46,044 bases of DNA from an uncultured Christensenella sp. (lineage in GTDB: Bacteria; Bacillota; Clostridia; Christensenellales; Borkfalkiaceae): assembly GCA_910579525.1 (NCBI GenBank), contig CAJTUK010000009.1:1-46044 (forward strand), read 5' to 3'. The notes below the pieces were generated by a model, which saw only the letters and a program-made list of their open reading frames with translations, made no database searches and had not been told where the DNA came from. Below, in pieces: positions 1-6,480 of the stretch (its first letter is position 1; each line of letters starts with the position of its first letter). The translations under genes and the position numbers were made by a program.

Positions 1-122
1 CAGGTTCTTCCTCCGTTCCCGCGCACGTTGAAATGATGGGCTTAATCGGCATGGGCAACAACCCTATGGTCGGCGCAACTGTTGCGGTTGCCGTTGCCGT
101 TCAGGAAGCAATGACAAAGTAA
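1..122 (+). CDS. 3' end of a chromosomal GGGtGRT-like protein gene (partial)
   Basis: The window opens inside a plus-strand reading frame that runs to a TAA at 120-122. The visible C-terminus reads ...VPAHVEMMGLIGMGNNP followed by an alternating Val/Ala stretch and QEAMTK. I recognise this ending from memory as that of the conserved clostridial GGGtGRT-family protein, whose biochemical role I do not know; the family name is recollection, not a search result. This is the host gene into which the element has inserted. The last 70 bases are repeated at 45958-46027 with identical amino acids and seven synonymous changes. The C-terminus seen here is therefore probably supplied by the element and rebuilds an intact protein. 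Confidence 0.6.
   Translation, partial: GSSSVPAHVEMMGLIGMGNNPMVGATVAVAVAVQEAMTK
53..122 (+). repeat. Left attachment-site repeat (attL side)
   Basis: This is the 70-bp copy of the host gene end, matching 45958-46027 at 63 of 70 positions. The longest exact blocks near the probable crossover are GGGCAACAACCC (53-64) and ATGGTCGGCGCAAC (66-79). All differences are synonymous: CCT/CCC, ACT/ACG, GTT/GTA, GCG/GCA, GCC/GCG, ACA/ACG and AAG/AAA. That is the pattern expected when a tyrosine integrase targets the 3' end of a protein gene and the element carries a replacement end. The exact crossover cannot be placed by eye. Confidence 0.75.
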
Positions 123-166
123 AAAACACAAGATATAGTGTTTAAAAATTGAATACCACAATATTT

Positions 167-201
167 AGTATGCACAAGGGTTAACCTCGTGCATACTTTT
201 T
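167..201 (+). terminator. Rho-independent terminator after the host gene
   Basis: A nine-base stem, AGTATGCAC (167-175) and GTGCATACT (189-197), has further AGG/CCT pairing in the loop and is followed by a T run. It lies 45 bases after the host gene stop, on the element side of the junction. The element therefore appears to bring its own terminator for the target gene and to shield itself from host transcription. Confidence 0.75.
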
Positions 202-235
202 GTATATATTCGCAACCATAGGATTGAAGTTGTCC

Positions 236-343
236 TCTCGTCCACATCTCGTCCACATTTGAAAAATTTGTGGACGAGAAAATTCAGCATAAAAACTTTC
301 AATTTATAGAAAAATGTGGACGAGAAAGCCCTTCTCGTCCACA
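236..343. repeat. Left-end array of 11-bp iterons (TCTCGTCCACA)
   Basis: Five exact copies of TCTCGTCCACA are present: tandem forward copies at 236-246 and 247-257, reverse copies at 269-279 and 315-325, and a forward copy at 333-343. A tandem pair of the same unit (the first with one mismatch) occurs at the right end at 45795-45816. A second matching block, AACCATAGGATTG at 214-226, recurs as AACCATAAGATTG at 45772-45784 with nearly the same spacing. Placement just inside both borders suggests arm-type integrase or accessory-protein binding sites; that role is inferred. Confidence 0.75.
310..343 (-). terminator. Terminator of the left cargo operon, built from two iterons
   Basis: Read on the minus strand, iteron copies at 333-343 and 315-325 form a 12-bp perfect stem with a five-base loop, followed by TTTTT (310-314 complement). 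It lies 18 bases past the stop codon of the U32-like gene. This is a good intrinsic terminator for the cargo operon, made from the same repeats that probably bind recombination proteins. Confidence 0.7.
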
Positions 344-361
344 ATGATAATGATATACACC

Positions 362-1423
362 CTAAAAGGCAGTATTCTTAATAAAATCATCGCAGTATTT
401 ACATGTTACGCCGCATATTTCATCATCGCAATTATGACCTTTGTTTATAAACCAAAAGTCAATCATATTTTCAAGTGATTTATTACTAATAGTTTTCTTT
501 TTATTTTCTAGATACCATAATGAAGAAATATCACCGTCAAAGCTAAGTTCCATGTAGGCTCTCAATACTTTTACTAATTCCTCAGTTTTTGCCGTTCTGC
601 CAGTTATTTTAAATTTACGAATACCGATATCTGCATATTTTAATATATCTTCTGGTCTAATAAACCGTAGCTTGCTCCAAAAAGAGCAATTGTAGATATT
701 ACTCCTATTAGTTATGCATTTGAATTGAGGATATCCATCTACTAGTTTTTCTTCATCTTTGGTTATGTTTTCGGAATGACACGTAAAGCAGCTTTCGCGA
801 TAAATACAAGGCGAGCAGCCCGTGCCTGATGGAAATATCAGTCCGCATAATTCGTTAACTATAAGTTCCAAATCGCCTCCTACACTACTCAGTCTTTCTT
901 GCATTTTTATAAGGCGACCAATCTGACGATTAAGATAAGGGGATAAACAAAAAATGTTTGCGCCATAAAGCTGTCTCCACATCTCCATTTGACTAACTGA
1001 GAAGATATTCACAATTGAACTCACTGCGATTTCTAATTGTGAACTATTTTTTACTAATTCTGCTAAAAGTGGGTGAGTTATTATCACTCCGTCTACGTGA
1101 GCATCTTCGAGTTTTTTAATGAAATTGACGATAAGCGCATATTTAGACTCTATCTCAGTCTTTTTGCCAATGTACGGAGCGTTCAGTGCGTAAAAAAATT
1201 TTAGTTCCGCTGAGTGCAGAAGTTCGATATGCTTCTTCAGTTCTTTCGTCGTAACATTTGGCAAGCGGTACTTAGGACGTGCAGTCAACCAATCAAATTC
1301 TGATAACGAGGCATAAGCACTCTTAATTTTCGTAAACTTTGAATGAGCATTCAATTTAGCCATTTCATCAACGAGGTGCGTGTCAAAATTATAGCCTACC
1401 TTATATTCAATTTCATATCGCAT
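362..1423 (-). CDS. U32-peptidase-like protein with cysteine clusters
   Basis: About 353 residues. The central part resembles the U32 'peptidase' fold (UbiU/UbiV, TrhP, RlhA): a DGVIITHP strand segment, an EIAVSSIVNIF segment, then NELCGLIFP and a Cys-rich stretch GCSPCIYRESCFTC, with further Cys in FKC and NC. The C-terminus has FKITGRTAKTEELVKVLRAYME, as in that family. Characterised members bind [4Fe-4S] through four cysteines and hydroxylate rRNA, tRNA or quinone precursors rather than acting as proteases. I chose ATG 1423 because it lies two bases after the stop of the upstream gene, whereas the longer frame would overlap it by 46 bases. It is the last gene of the cargo operon. A pyrimidine or other base hydroxylase role is inference; the U32 assignment itself is fairly secure. 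Confidence 0.65.
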   Translation of the reverse strand: MRYEIEYKVGYNFDTHLVDEMAKLNAHSKFTKIKSAYASLSEFDWLTARPKYRLPNVTTKELKKHIELLHSAELKFFYALNAPYIGKKTEIESKYALIVNFIKKLEDAHVDGVIITHPLLAELVKNSSQLEIAVSSIVNIFSVSQMEMWRQLYGANIFCLSPYLNRQIGRLIKMQERLSSVGGDLELIVNELCGLIFPSGTGCSPCIYRESCFTCHSENITKDEEKLVDGYPQFKCITNRSNIYNCSFWSKLRFIRPEDILKYADIGIRKFKITGRTAKTEELVKVLRAYMELSFDGDISSLWYLENKKKTISNKSLENMIDFWFINKGHNCDDEICGVTCKYCDDFIKNTAF

Positions 1424-1425
1424 AA

Positions 1426-2226
1426 TCAAACGTCCAATAAATCTATAAATCCGCCCCTGCTCCAAAGCCACATCGGGGTATGAATATCAATTGGAGAAAA
1501 TTCGCTACCGTTGAGCGTTTTCTTCCAAACTTCCGCCACTTCTCTTTGAATGTTTGATGCCGAAACGTCACTAATCAGTCCGAGTTTAAGGGTGGATTGT
1601 ATTACGTGCGTGTCTGGTGCAACCGATATGTTTTGTCGATCACATATCGGCAATTCTGTATACTGAGTCAGGACATATAGCCAGTAATTAGCAATTTTGT
1701 TCCCGCTAAGATATGGATAATTCTTTTTCTTTTTAATTTGCATCTCCTCTAGAACTTTTACTACACTGTAATCACACCTATTGAACAATGAGCGCAGACT
1801 CCCTCCGAGGTCGTTTACTATTGTGTCACATAGTCTAATCCAAATTTCCGTATGCTTATTGGGTTGCAATGCAACCTTGTATTTCATCAATGCAGTCTTA
1901 AGGATTTCTCTGTCACAGCTAAGAACTGAGTTTGGAGAAAATATAAATCTTGTTGTTTCATCGTTGTATGAAGCTAAGGCTCCTTCCCAAAGTTTGTATG
2001 AATTTCTTTGGTAGTTCAAAGCCATAGGGAGTGTAAAATACAAAAGATTTTCTTCGGAATCCCTAGGTAAATGTGGATTACTGTCTTCGGGCATAAATTC
2101 GCCACCGAGTAAGCCTAATTTCCACATTTTATATAGCTTCCTTATATTGCTAAGAGCGTCTGCCTTATCATAAACTTTTTCTTCTGCTTCAGTTTTTTCA
2201 AACAAACTTGTCTGTTTCATTTGCAC
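1426..2226 (-). CDS. Helix-hairpin-helix DNA-glycosylase-like protein
   Basis: 266 residues from a GTG start 11 bases after GGAG; an in-frame ATG at 2220 is possible but lies 17 bases from it. The C-terminal half carries an HhH-GPD-like signature: LSGNKIANYWL near residues 173-183 (hairpin), then APDTHVIQSTLKLGL near 203-217, where the Asp of PDTHV occupies the position of the catalytic Asp in VDTHV motifs. It ends with an aromatic DIHTPMWLWSRGGF segment. HhH-GPD enzymes cleave N-glycosidic bonds in damaged or modified bases; related folds occur in nucleoside salvage and some phage base-modification enzymes. The N-terminal 100 residues match nothing I recognise. It sits between the kinase-methyltransferase and U32-like genes, so it may remove, exchange or salvage a modified base. 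The fold is moderately supported, the substrate unknown. Confidence 0.5.
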   Translation of the reverse strand: MQMKQTSLFEKTEAEEKVYDKADALSNIRKLYKMWKLGLLGGEFMPEDSNPHLPRDSEENLLYFTLPMALNYQRNSYKLWEGALASYNDETTRFIFSPNSVLSCDREILKTALMKYKVALQPNKHTEIWIRLCDTIVNDLGGSLRSLFNRCDYSVVKVLEEMQIKKKKNYPYLSGNKIANYWLYVLTQYTELPICDRQNISVAPDTHVIQSTLKLGLISDVSASNIQREVAEVWKKTLNGSEFSPIDIHTPMWLWSRGGFIDLLDV

Positions 2227-2231
2227 AGTAG

Positions 2232-3434
2232 TTAGTACTCCTTTTTAATCACATAGCATTCAACGATACAAATCTTTCTTGCATCTAATCCATTTTTATT
2301 AGCAGGTTTAATTATTTCGTTTGATATTTCATATTGATAATCAATACCAAGTGAGCATTTCTTGTATTTATCAATAACAAAACCGAGTTTCTTACCTATA
2401 TTCTCAATCTGAGCTTTTGTGTATGTAAAGGAGTAAACCTCATAAGATGTTCCATCAGAACTTACAAATTTTGTCTTCATGGAGCCGTTACGGTTTAGCT
2501 TGCACCATTCATAACTTGGAAGTGAAACAATTAACCTACCATCTTTTTTTAATATTTGCAGCATAGAAGCTATTGCATTCGGGTAAAAATAAGGATCGCA
2601 TAACGACGCAAAAATAGCATCATATTTATCATAATCGCACACCAGCTGTCTTATGCCAATATGTGATTGATACGAACCGGCATTCATATTTTCGGATATA
2701 TCAATTGATGGAATTTCAAAACATGATAATGTATTTAGCCACCCATTGCCACTACCTATTTCTAATAATGATTCATCGCCTTTATAACTACCTAATTCCT
2801 CCGTAAAAAAACTCTTACTAGCGTCGTGAAAGTTTGCCGTGGTTAGCCTTTTATCATCATAGAATTCATTAGCTATTGAATCATAACCCCTCTTATTCGT
2901 TGAGTCTATTATATCAATCGATGGCAGACCAAGTTCATTATGTGTTTTGGCTGCTTGTATTTGTCTTGACAAGTTTATTATAGACAACTCAGCTACTGCA
3001 TTGATGTCATTAATAAATGTTATATCAGCATGGAAGTCGGTAACATTATAATCTTCCGCGCGCCCTATTCTGTTGAAGCACCCATTACATTTAATAGCGA
3101 CAATAATCAAATCAGGGCAGTATTTTCTTATTTTTTTTACATTTTTCGGATGTATTTCTTTAATAATGTCTTTGGTTTGCGGAGAAAATACTTCTGCATC
3201 CATTGCATATTTATTACCGTAGGCTTCGTCTATGTATAATATTTTTTGTGTATCGAGCAGTTTTTGCATCTGCTCCTCAGAGATGAATTCGTATTCATTA
3301 CCTTCTCCTGCACGTTTTAATCTGGTCGTATACGATTTAGCGCGCAAGTATAAACCAGGAAACATTTTTATAAGTGTGTTTATTATTGTTGTCTTACCAC
3401 TTCCGCTAGCACCTATTACAGCGATAAAACTCAT
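2232..3434 (-). CDS. Guanylate-kinase-like / class I methyltransferase fusion
   Basis: 400 residues. The ATG at 3434 is fixed by an AGGAG overlapping the stop of the upstream gene, eight bases ahead. Residues 1-160 follow guanylate kinase: P-loop GASGSGKT (8-15), SYTTRLKR (34-41), EYEF (47-50) and DEAYGNKY (69-76). Residues that hold the guanine nucleotide in GMP kinase (Ser34, Arg38, Arg41, Tyr48, Glu70, Tyr76) appear retained. Residues from about 185 form a Rossmann methyltransferase with motif I LLEIGSGNG (223-231), an acidic IDIS and a post-I LKKDGRLIVSLP segment. A kinase for a guanine-type mononucleotide fused to an SAM methyltransferase is unusual. It suggests production or processing of a modified nucleotide. 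Whether the methyl acceptor is the same nucleotide, RNA or DNA is unknown. Confidence 0.7.
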   Translation of the reverse strand: MSFIAVIGASGSGKTTIINTLIKMFPGLYLRAKSYTTRLKRAGEGNEYEFISEEQMQKLLDTQKILYIDEAYGNKYAMDAEVFSPQTKDIIKEIHPKNVKKIRKYCPDLIIVAIKCNGCFNRIGRAEDYNVTDFHADITFINDINAVAELSIINLSRQIQAAKTHNELGLPSIDIIDSTNKRGYDSIANEFYDDKRLTTANFHDASKSFFTEELGSYKGDESLLEIGSGNGWLNTLSCFEIPSIDISENMNAGSYQSHIGIRQLVCDYDKYDAIFASLCDPYFYPNAIASMLQILKKDGRLIVSLPSYEWCKLNRNGSMKTKFVSSDGTSYEVYSFTYTKAQIENIGKKLGFVIDKYKKCSLGIDYQYEISNEIIKPANKNGLDARKICIVECYVIKKEY

Positions 3435-3444
3435 AATTAATCTC

Positions 3445-4149
3445 CTAATGCATAACAAAATATATATTTTTTATATCGTCTGAGAAGCATACGCCGCAGC
3501 TCAGGCAATTGGGACCGCCGAGGTATTGTTCTGGACAATTAAATAACCCCTCGTGATATTCTTTCGTGCCTACTTTGCAAAAGGCCCAACCCTTTGGTGG
3601 AATATCATTTTCTTCCAGCGACGCATACAGCCACACATTATTTTCCAAGCGAAGTTGCTCTAGGCTATTAATAAGTTCAGGAATACGCCATGAACGGGTA
3701 TAACCCCAGAATATAGCTTCTCGGTTTTCGGTAGCAATTTTTTTCCACATTTCTATATAGTCATTTGAAAAAAAATCGCCCGAAGAATGCAATCGAATAA
3801 CCGGCTGGGTAACGCTTCTAATTTGAGCATTTATTTTTTTTATAGCATCTTCTTGTCTATCTCTTACCCAATAAAGATTACTACACCAGCGTTCAATTGG
3901 AAATATATCATTGCGGGTGTCCGCATTATAGCAATAATTAGCGCAATTTGTTGCGCCGGGGCAAGTGACAACAGGTGGCAAATTCCACACCAATGCTGTT
4001 TGCCCTTTACTGTTGTTAGTACCTGTTTTTCTGTTACCTCTTTCGAGCCCATAATAATCGCTTTTAATTGGATGCAGGTCTTGGTAGCTTTCTAATATTG
4101 CCTTGCGCGTCTTCAATTGTCTTTGTGTTGGGATAGATCTCCTAAGCAT
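3445..4149 (-). CDS. GP88-like cysteine-motif protein
   Basis: 234 residues, first gene of the cargo operon, with AAGG eight bases before ATG 4149. It matches what I remember of the phage GP88 family: VTCPGATNCANYCYN near residues 61-75, then RLHSSGDFFSNDYIEMW and FWGYTRSWRIP, and a second cysteine group at the C-terminus (NCPEQYLGGPNCLSCGVC). The spacing C-x5-C-x3-C is reminiscent of iron-sulfur or radical-SAM chemistry, but I do not see the canonical CxxxCxxC. The strand-rich SGDFF and YTRS segments suggest a barrel-like enzyme. GP88 function is not established. Its stop codon contains the ribosome binding site of the next gene, so the two are translationally linked. Confidence 0.6.
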   Translation of the reverse strand: MLRRSIPTQRQLKTRKAILESYQDLHPIKSDYYGLERGNRKTGTNNSKGQTALVWNLPPVVTCPGATNCANYCYNADTRNDIFPIERWCSNLYWVRDRQEDAIKKINAQIRSVTQPVIRLHSSGDFFSNDYIEMWKKIATENREAIFWGYTRSWRIPELINSLEQLRLENNVWLYASLEENDIPPKGWAFCKVGTKEYHEGLFNCPEQYLGGPNCLSCGVCFSDDIKNIYFVMH

Positions 4150-4167
4150 AAAAGTACCTTTTTAGTT

Positions 4168-4196
4168 ATTATATCATAAATAATCTAAAATTGCAA
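4168..4196 (-). promoter_or_regulatory. Promoter of the left cargo operon
   Basis: On the minus strand, TTGCAA (4191-4196) and TATAAT (4168-4173) are separated by exactly 17 bases, upstream of the GP88-like gene. This is close to the sigma-70/A consensus and gives the four-gene cassette transcription independent of the integrase gene. The remaining bases to 4298 show no gene. Confidence 0.75.
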
Positions 4197-4298
4197 GATA
4201 ACAATACAAATAAATGCTAGTGGCAAAACCGCTTTCTTCGCGTACGCCGATTAATGTTTCTACGCAAGTTGAGCAAGTTTTATATTCCGCAAAAAGTT

Positions 4299-5600
4299 TT
4301 ACATATACAAATCGTTAATCGCCTTTCTACCGCGCAAACGCATTAAGTCCGTCGTATGCTCATATACGTCTATAGTTATCTTGACATCCGAATGCCCCAA
4401 GCGCGTTTGTATGTACTTTTGATCTACCCCTATTTCTGCAAGCATACTTGCGTGAGTGTGTCTTAAAGAATGGAAATCAAAATCTTTACATATATCCTTT
4501 TTTATGCTTCTTGTAGTATGCTGTAAAGTTCTCGGGCTGATGAATGTGCCGTTTTCCCTTATACACACCATGTGTATCGGAAACCACTCCTCATCGTTTC
4601 CTATTCTATTTATACTTTCAGGAAATTCAGGCTCTTTTCCGTCAAAGGATAAAGGTTTATCGGAAAAGTAATTTGTAAAAAAAATACCGTAGTAGTCTTT
4701 TGCTCTTAACTGCCTTGCTCTTTCTCTAATAAGAAGCTCATTCAGCTCATCGCTTATTTCTATTACTCTATAAGACTTATACTTCGGCTCTGTAAAATAC
4801 CAATACCCGTTGCCGCAAGCAGACGAGCCGTTTGTCTGTAATTTTTCCAACGTATCACGGTTTGGATCTTGCATCCATTGAACTTGTCTGTTAATATAGA
4901 TAAGTTTATTTTCAAAATCAATATCTTCCCAGCACAATCCAAATGCTTCTCCTAAACGCAGACCGCACTCGTAACCAAGCTTTAACGGTATATGACTTGG
5001 ATGTCTTTCAGGGAAACGCTCGAATATTTTTTTCATTTCTTCCTTTTTGACAAAAACGTGCGGGGCAGTGCGTGATGGTGTTTTTGGTACTCTGTTTTTA
5101 GGCGTTTTTAATCTTACTGCCGGCGAATACGCTATGTAATGATGATCGGCAGCATAGTTTAAACTTTTTGTCAATATTCCTTTTATACTTGTTAATGAGT
5201 TATACGCATATCCCGCATCATACAAATCTATAATAAATGCTTGCAAGATTTCTCGATTTATTGATTTTAGCCTGTATTTTCCCAATTTCGGTTTTATTAG
5301 ATTTTCTACCCTGCTTATATAACGTTCAACAGTATTGGGTTTTAAATCTATCTTACAGTCATTTTCTATCCAATAATCAAGAAAATCAGAAAATGATATT
5401 TGATCTTTCTCTACGACTCGTCCGAAATTTTCATATTGGTTTTGGGCTTCACGTCCGGCTAACTTTGCTTCGCCTTTTGTTTTAAAGCCGCTTTTACTTA
5501 CCCATTTTCTTTGACCGTCAATACTTGCGACTTCAAACCTGTACTCATAGACCGTTCCGCCGTTTATTCGTTCACGCTTCCTTATCTTTAATTCAGTCAT
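4299..5600 (-). CDS. int: Tyrosine recombinase (ICE integrase)
   Basis: 433 residues. It has an N-terminal AP2-like arm-binding region (about 1-60), a SAM-like core-binding domain (about 65-165) and a catalytic domain. The catalytic set is visible: Arg215 in GLRLGEA, a Lys in EPKYKSYR (about 273-275), His377/Arg380 in HSLRHTH, His403 in RLGHSD and nucleophile Tyr413 in DVYEHT. All are present, so the enzyme should be active. Size and layout match Tn916/Tn1549-type integrases, which integrate and excise ICEs. The gene follows the excisionase by 15 bases, with RBS AGAGG before ATG 5600. It lies near the left border, as expected. The target is the 3' end of the gene at 1-122. Confidence 0.95.
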   Translation of the reverse strand: MTELKIRKRERINGGTVYEYRFEVASIDGQRKWVSKSGFKTKGEAKLAGREAQNQYENFGRVVEKDQISFSDFLDYWIENDCKIDLKPNTVERYISRVENLIKPKLGKYRLKSINREILQAFIIDLYDAGYAYNSLTSIKGILTKSLNYAADHHYIAYSPAVRLKTPKNRVPKTPSRTAPHVFVKKEEMKKIFERFPERHPSHIPLKLGYECGLRLGEAFGLCWEDIDFENKLIYINRQVQWMQDPNRDTLEKLQTNGSSACGNGYWYFTEPKYKSYRVIEISDELNELLIRERARQLRAKDYYGIFFTNYFSDKPLSFDGKEPEFPESINRIGNDEEWFPIHMVCIRENGTFISPRTLQHTTRSIKKDICKDFDFHSLRHTHASMLAEIGVDQKYIQTRLGHSDVKITIDVYEHTTDLMRLRGRKAINDLYM

Positions 5601-5615
5601 CTTATCCTCTTAAAG

Positions 5616-5831
5616 TTATACCGCCATTTTTACTACATTTGAAATATCAGTAAAATCATAACCTTCATACTTAGATAAAAATTCTTCCAAAGTAGTTTTT
5701 TTAATTTTTAAACCGCCAAGTTTTAACGCAGGTAAATATCCTTTTTTTATCAATTCATAGACTTTAGATTTTCCTATACCGAAAATTTTTCCAACTTCGG
5801 TTACTGAAAATAATATTTTATTTTCTCCCAT
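5616..5831 (-). CDS. xis: Excisionase-like helix-turn-helix protein
   Basis: 71 residues with a MerR/excisionase-type winged HTH: LFSVTEVGKIFGIGKSKVYELIKKG followed by LPALKLGGLKIKKTTLEEFL. This is the layout of small DNA-binding proteins encoded directly before ICE integrases, which bend DNA and drive excision. AAGGGG lies five bases before ATG 5831. It is immediately preceded by a leader hairpin (5858-5892) of the same sequence class as the leader upstream of the resolvase-like gene, so expression is probably controlled by premature termination. Confidence 0.85.
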   Translation of the reverse strand: MGENKILFSVTEVGKIFGIGKSKVYELIKKGYLPALKLGGLKIKKTTLEEFLSKYEGYDFTDISNVVKMAV

Positions 5832-5857
5832 ATTTTCCCCTTTTCATAAAATTAATT

Positions 5858-5916
5858 AAAGAGGGTTTGATTTAACAAATCAAACCCTCTTTGTTGACCA
5901 ACGGATTAAATGATTT
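5858..5916 (-). promoter_or_regulatory. Leader/attenuator copy 2, upstream of xis-int
   Basis: Minus-strand transcripts here contain a 40-base block (5877-5916) that is 37/40 identical to 6378-6417, and a 16-bp perfect hairpin (5858-5873 with 5877-5892, loop of three) followed by TTTAATTAATTTT. The hairpin reads as an intrinsic terminator positioned just before the xis ribosome binding site. It may end the resolvase-like transcript, attenuate xis-int, or both. The conserved part before the stem includes AATCCGTTGG, which could be bound by a regulator. Confidence 0.7.
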
Positions 5917-5939
5917 ATATTTAGTTAATAAATATAGTC

Positions 5940-6329
5940 TTACTTAACAAAGCCGAATTTTTTTCTAAATAATGTTGGTAAAGTTTCCGCATTTAACGCT
6001 CCATCTTTCATAGAAATGATTTCAACGCCATTTTCTGTAAGGAAATCTACTTCCTGCGTTATCTCTATAGCATTGTTGCCGAGCACGTCAAGCTCGGTTA
6101 CAAGCAAAATATCAAATACACGGTACTTTGCCCGAAGTCTTAAACTATGATATGTAAGCGTACCCATTGTTCCGCTTTCCATAAAAGTATCCGTTACCGT
6201 AAAACCTTGTGCTTGTGCATACTCGGACAAACCTGTTATCTGGCGTTGCAATTCGTTTTTGTCTCCGACTGCCGAGCGACAATACTGAATTGCCCTTGTT
6301 CCGACACCCTTTAAATTTTGCCTGTTCAT
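5940..6329 (-). CDS. Serine-resolvase-like domain protein, catalytic residues missing
   Basis: 129 residues from ATG 6329, seven bases after GGGAGG (the ATG at 6335 is too close). The fold follows the resolvase N-terminal domain: AIQYCRSAVGDKNELQRQ, then FMESG, FDILLVTELDVLG and FLTENGVEIISMKDG. In active enzymes the start reads Y-x-R-V-S with the nucleophilic Ser. Here the equivalent position is Ala (YCRSA), although a Ser sits one residue earlier. The DRLxR arginines are replaced as DVLGN. There is no C-terminal HTH. It is therefore probably not a recombinase but a regulatory or architectural relative. It lies between two copies of the same leader element and ahead of xis-int, suggesting a role in controlling excision. 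Confidence 0.7.
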   Translation of the reverse strand: MNRQNLKGVGTRAIQYCRSAVGDKNELQRQITGLSEYAQAQGFTVTDTFMESGTMGTLTYHSLRLRAKYRVFDILLVTELDVLGNNAIEITQEVDFLTENGVEIISMKDGALNAETLPTLFRKKFGFVK

Positions 6330-6354
6330 TTTCATACCTCCCGTAAAAAAATTT

Positions 6355-6417
6355 AGAGGGGTTGAATTGCTCTTTGCAAATCAAACCCTCTCTGTTACCC
6401 AACGGATTAAATGATTT
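6355..6417 (-). promoter_or_regulatory. Leader/attenuator copy 1, upstream of the resolvase-like gene
   Basis: The 5' leader starting at the promoter 6434-6462 holds the conserved 40-base block (6378-6417) and an imperfect stem, AGAGGGTTTGATTT (6391-6378) with AATTCAACCCCTCT (6368-6355), pairing 12 of 14 bases. It is followed on the minus strand by AAATTTTTTTACGG and then the GGGAGG ribosome binding site. A terminator in a 5' leader directly ahead of the RBS is the usual build of an attenuator. No aptamer family was recognised. Confidence 0.65.
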
Positions 6418-6433
6418 CTTTCTGACTGCAATC

Positions 6434-6462
6434 ATTATAACATATTTATTTAATATTGTAAA
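6434..6462 (-). promoter_or_regulatory. Promoter of the resolvase-like/xis/int unit
   Basis: TTTACA (6457-6462) and TATAAT (6434-6439) on the minus strand are separated by 17 bases, about 100 bases upstream of the resolvase-like start. This is a strong vegetative promoter, and its transcript begins with leader copy 1. It lies directly after the stop of the giant helicase gene. Confidence 0.75.
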
Positions 6463-6480
6463 GGGACCCGAAACATTTTT

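Noticed and set aside
236..343. CRISPR-like array from the repeated 11-mers
   Set aside because: Units are only 11 bp, in mixed orientation, without regular unique spacers or cas genes. The copies at the other border fit recombination sites better.
362..4149. Dnd/Ssp phosphorothioation or 7-deazaguanine (Dpd) DNA modification locus
   Set aside because: No DndB/D/E, SspB/C/D, TGT-like DpdA or preQ0 genes are visible in or near the cassette. The only PP-loop protein lies 15 kb away in another operon.
6145..6435. A 96-codon minus-strand frame overlapping the resolvase-like gene and its leader
   Set aside because: It runs through the leader terminator and out of frame through the resolvase fold; the sequence is Arg/Asn-rich with no family features. 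It is a shadow of the real gene.
4299..6462. Toxin-antitoxin pair in the excisionase and resolvase-like genes
   Set aside because: The small HTH protein matches excisionases next to an integrase, and the partner has a resolvase fold rather than any toxin fold.
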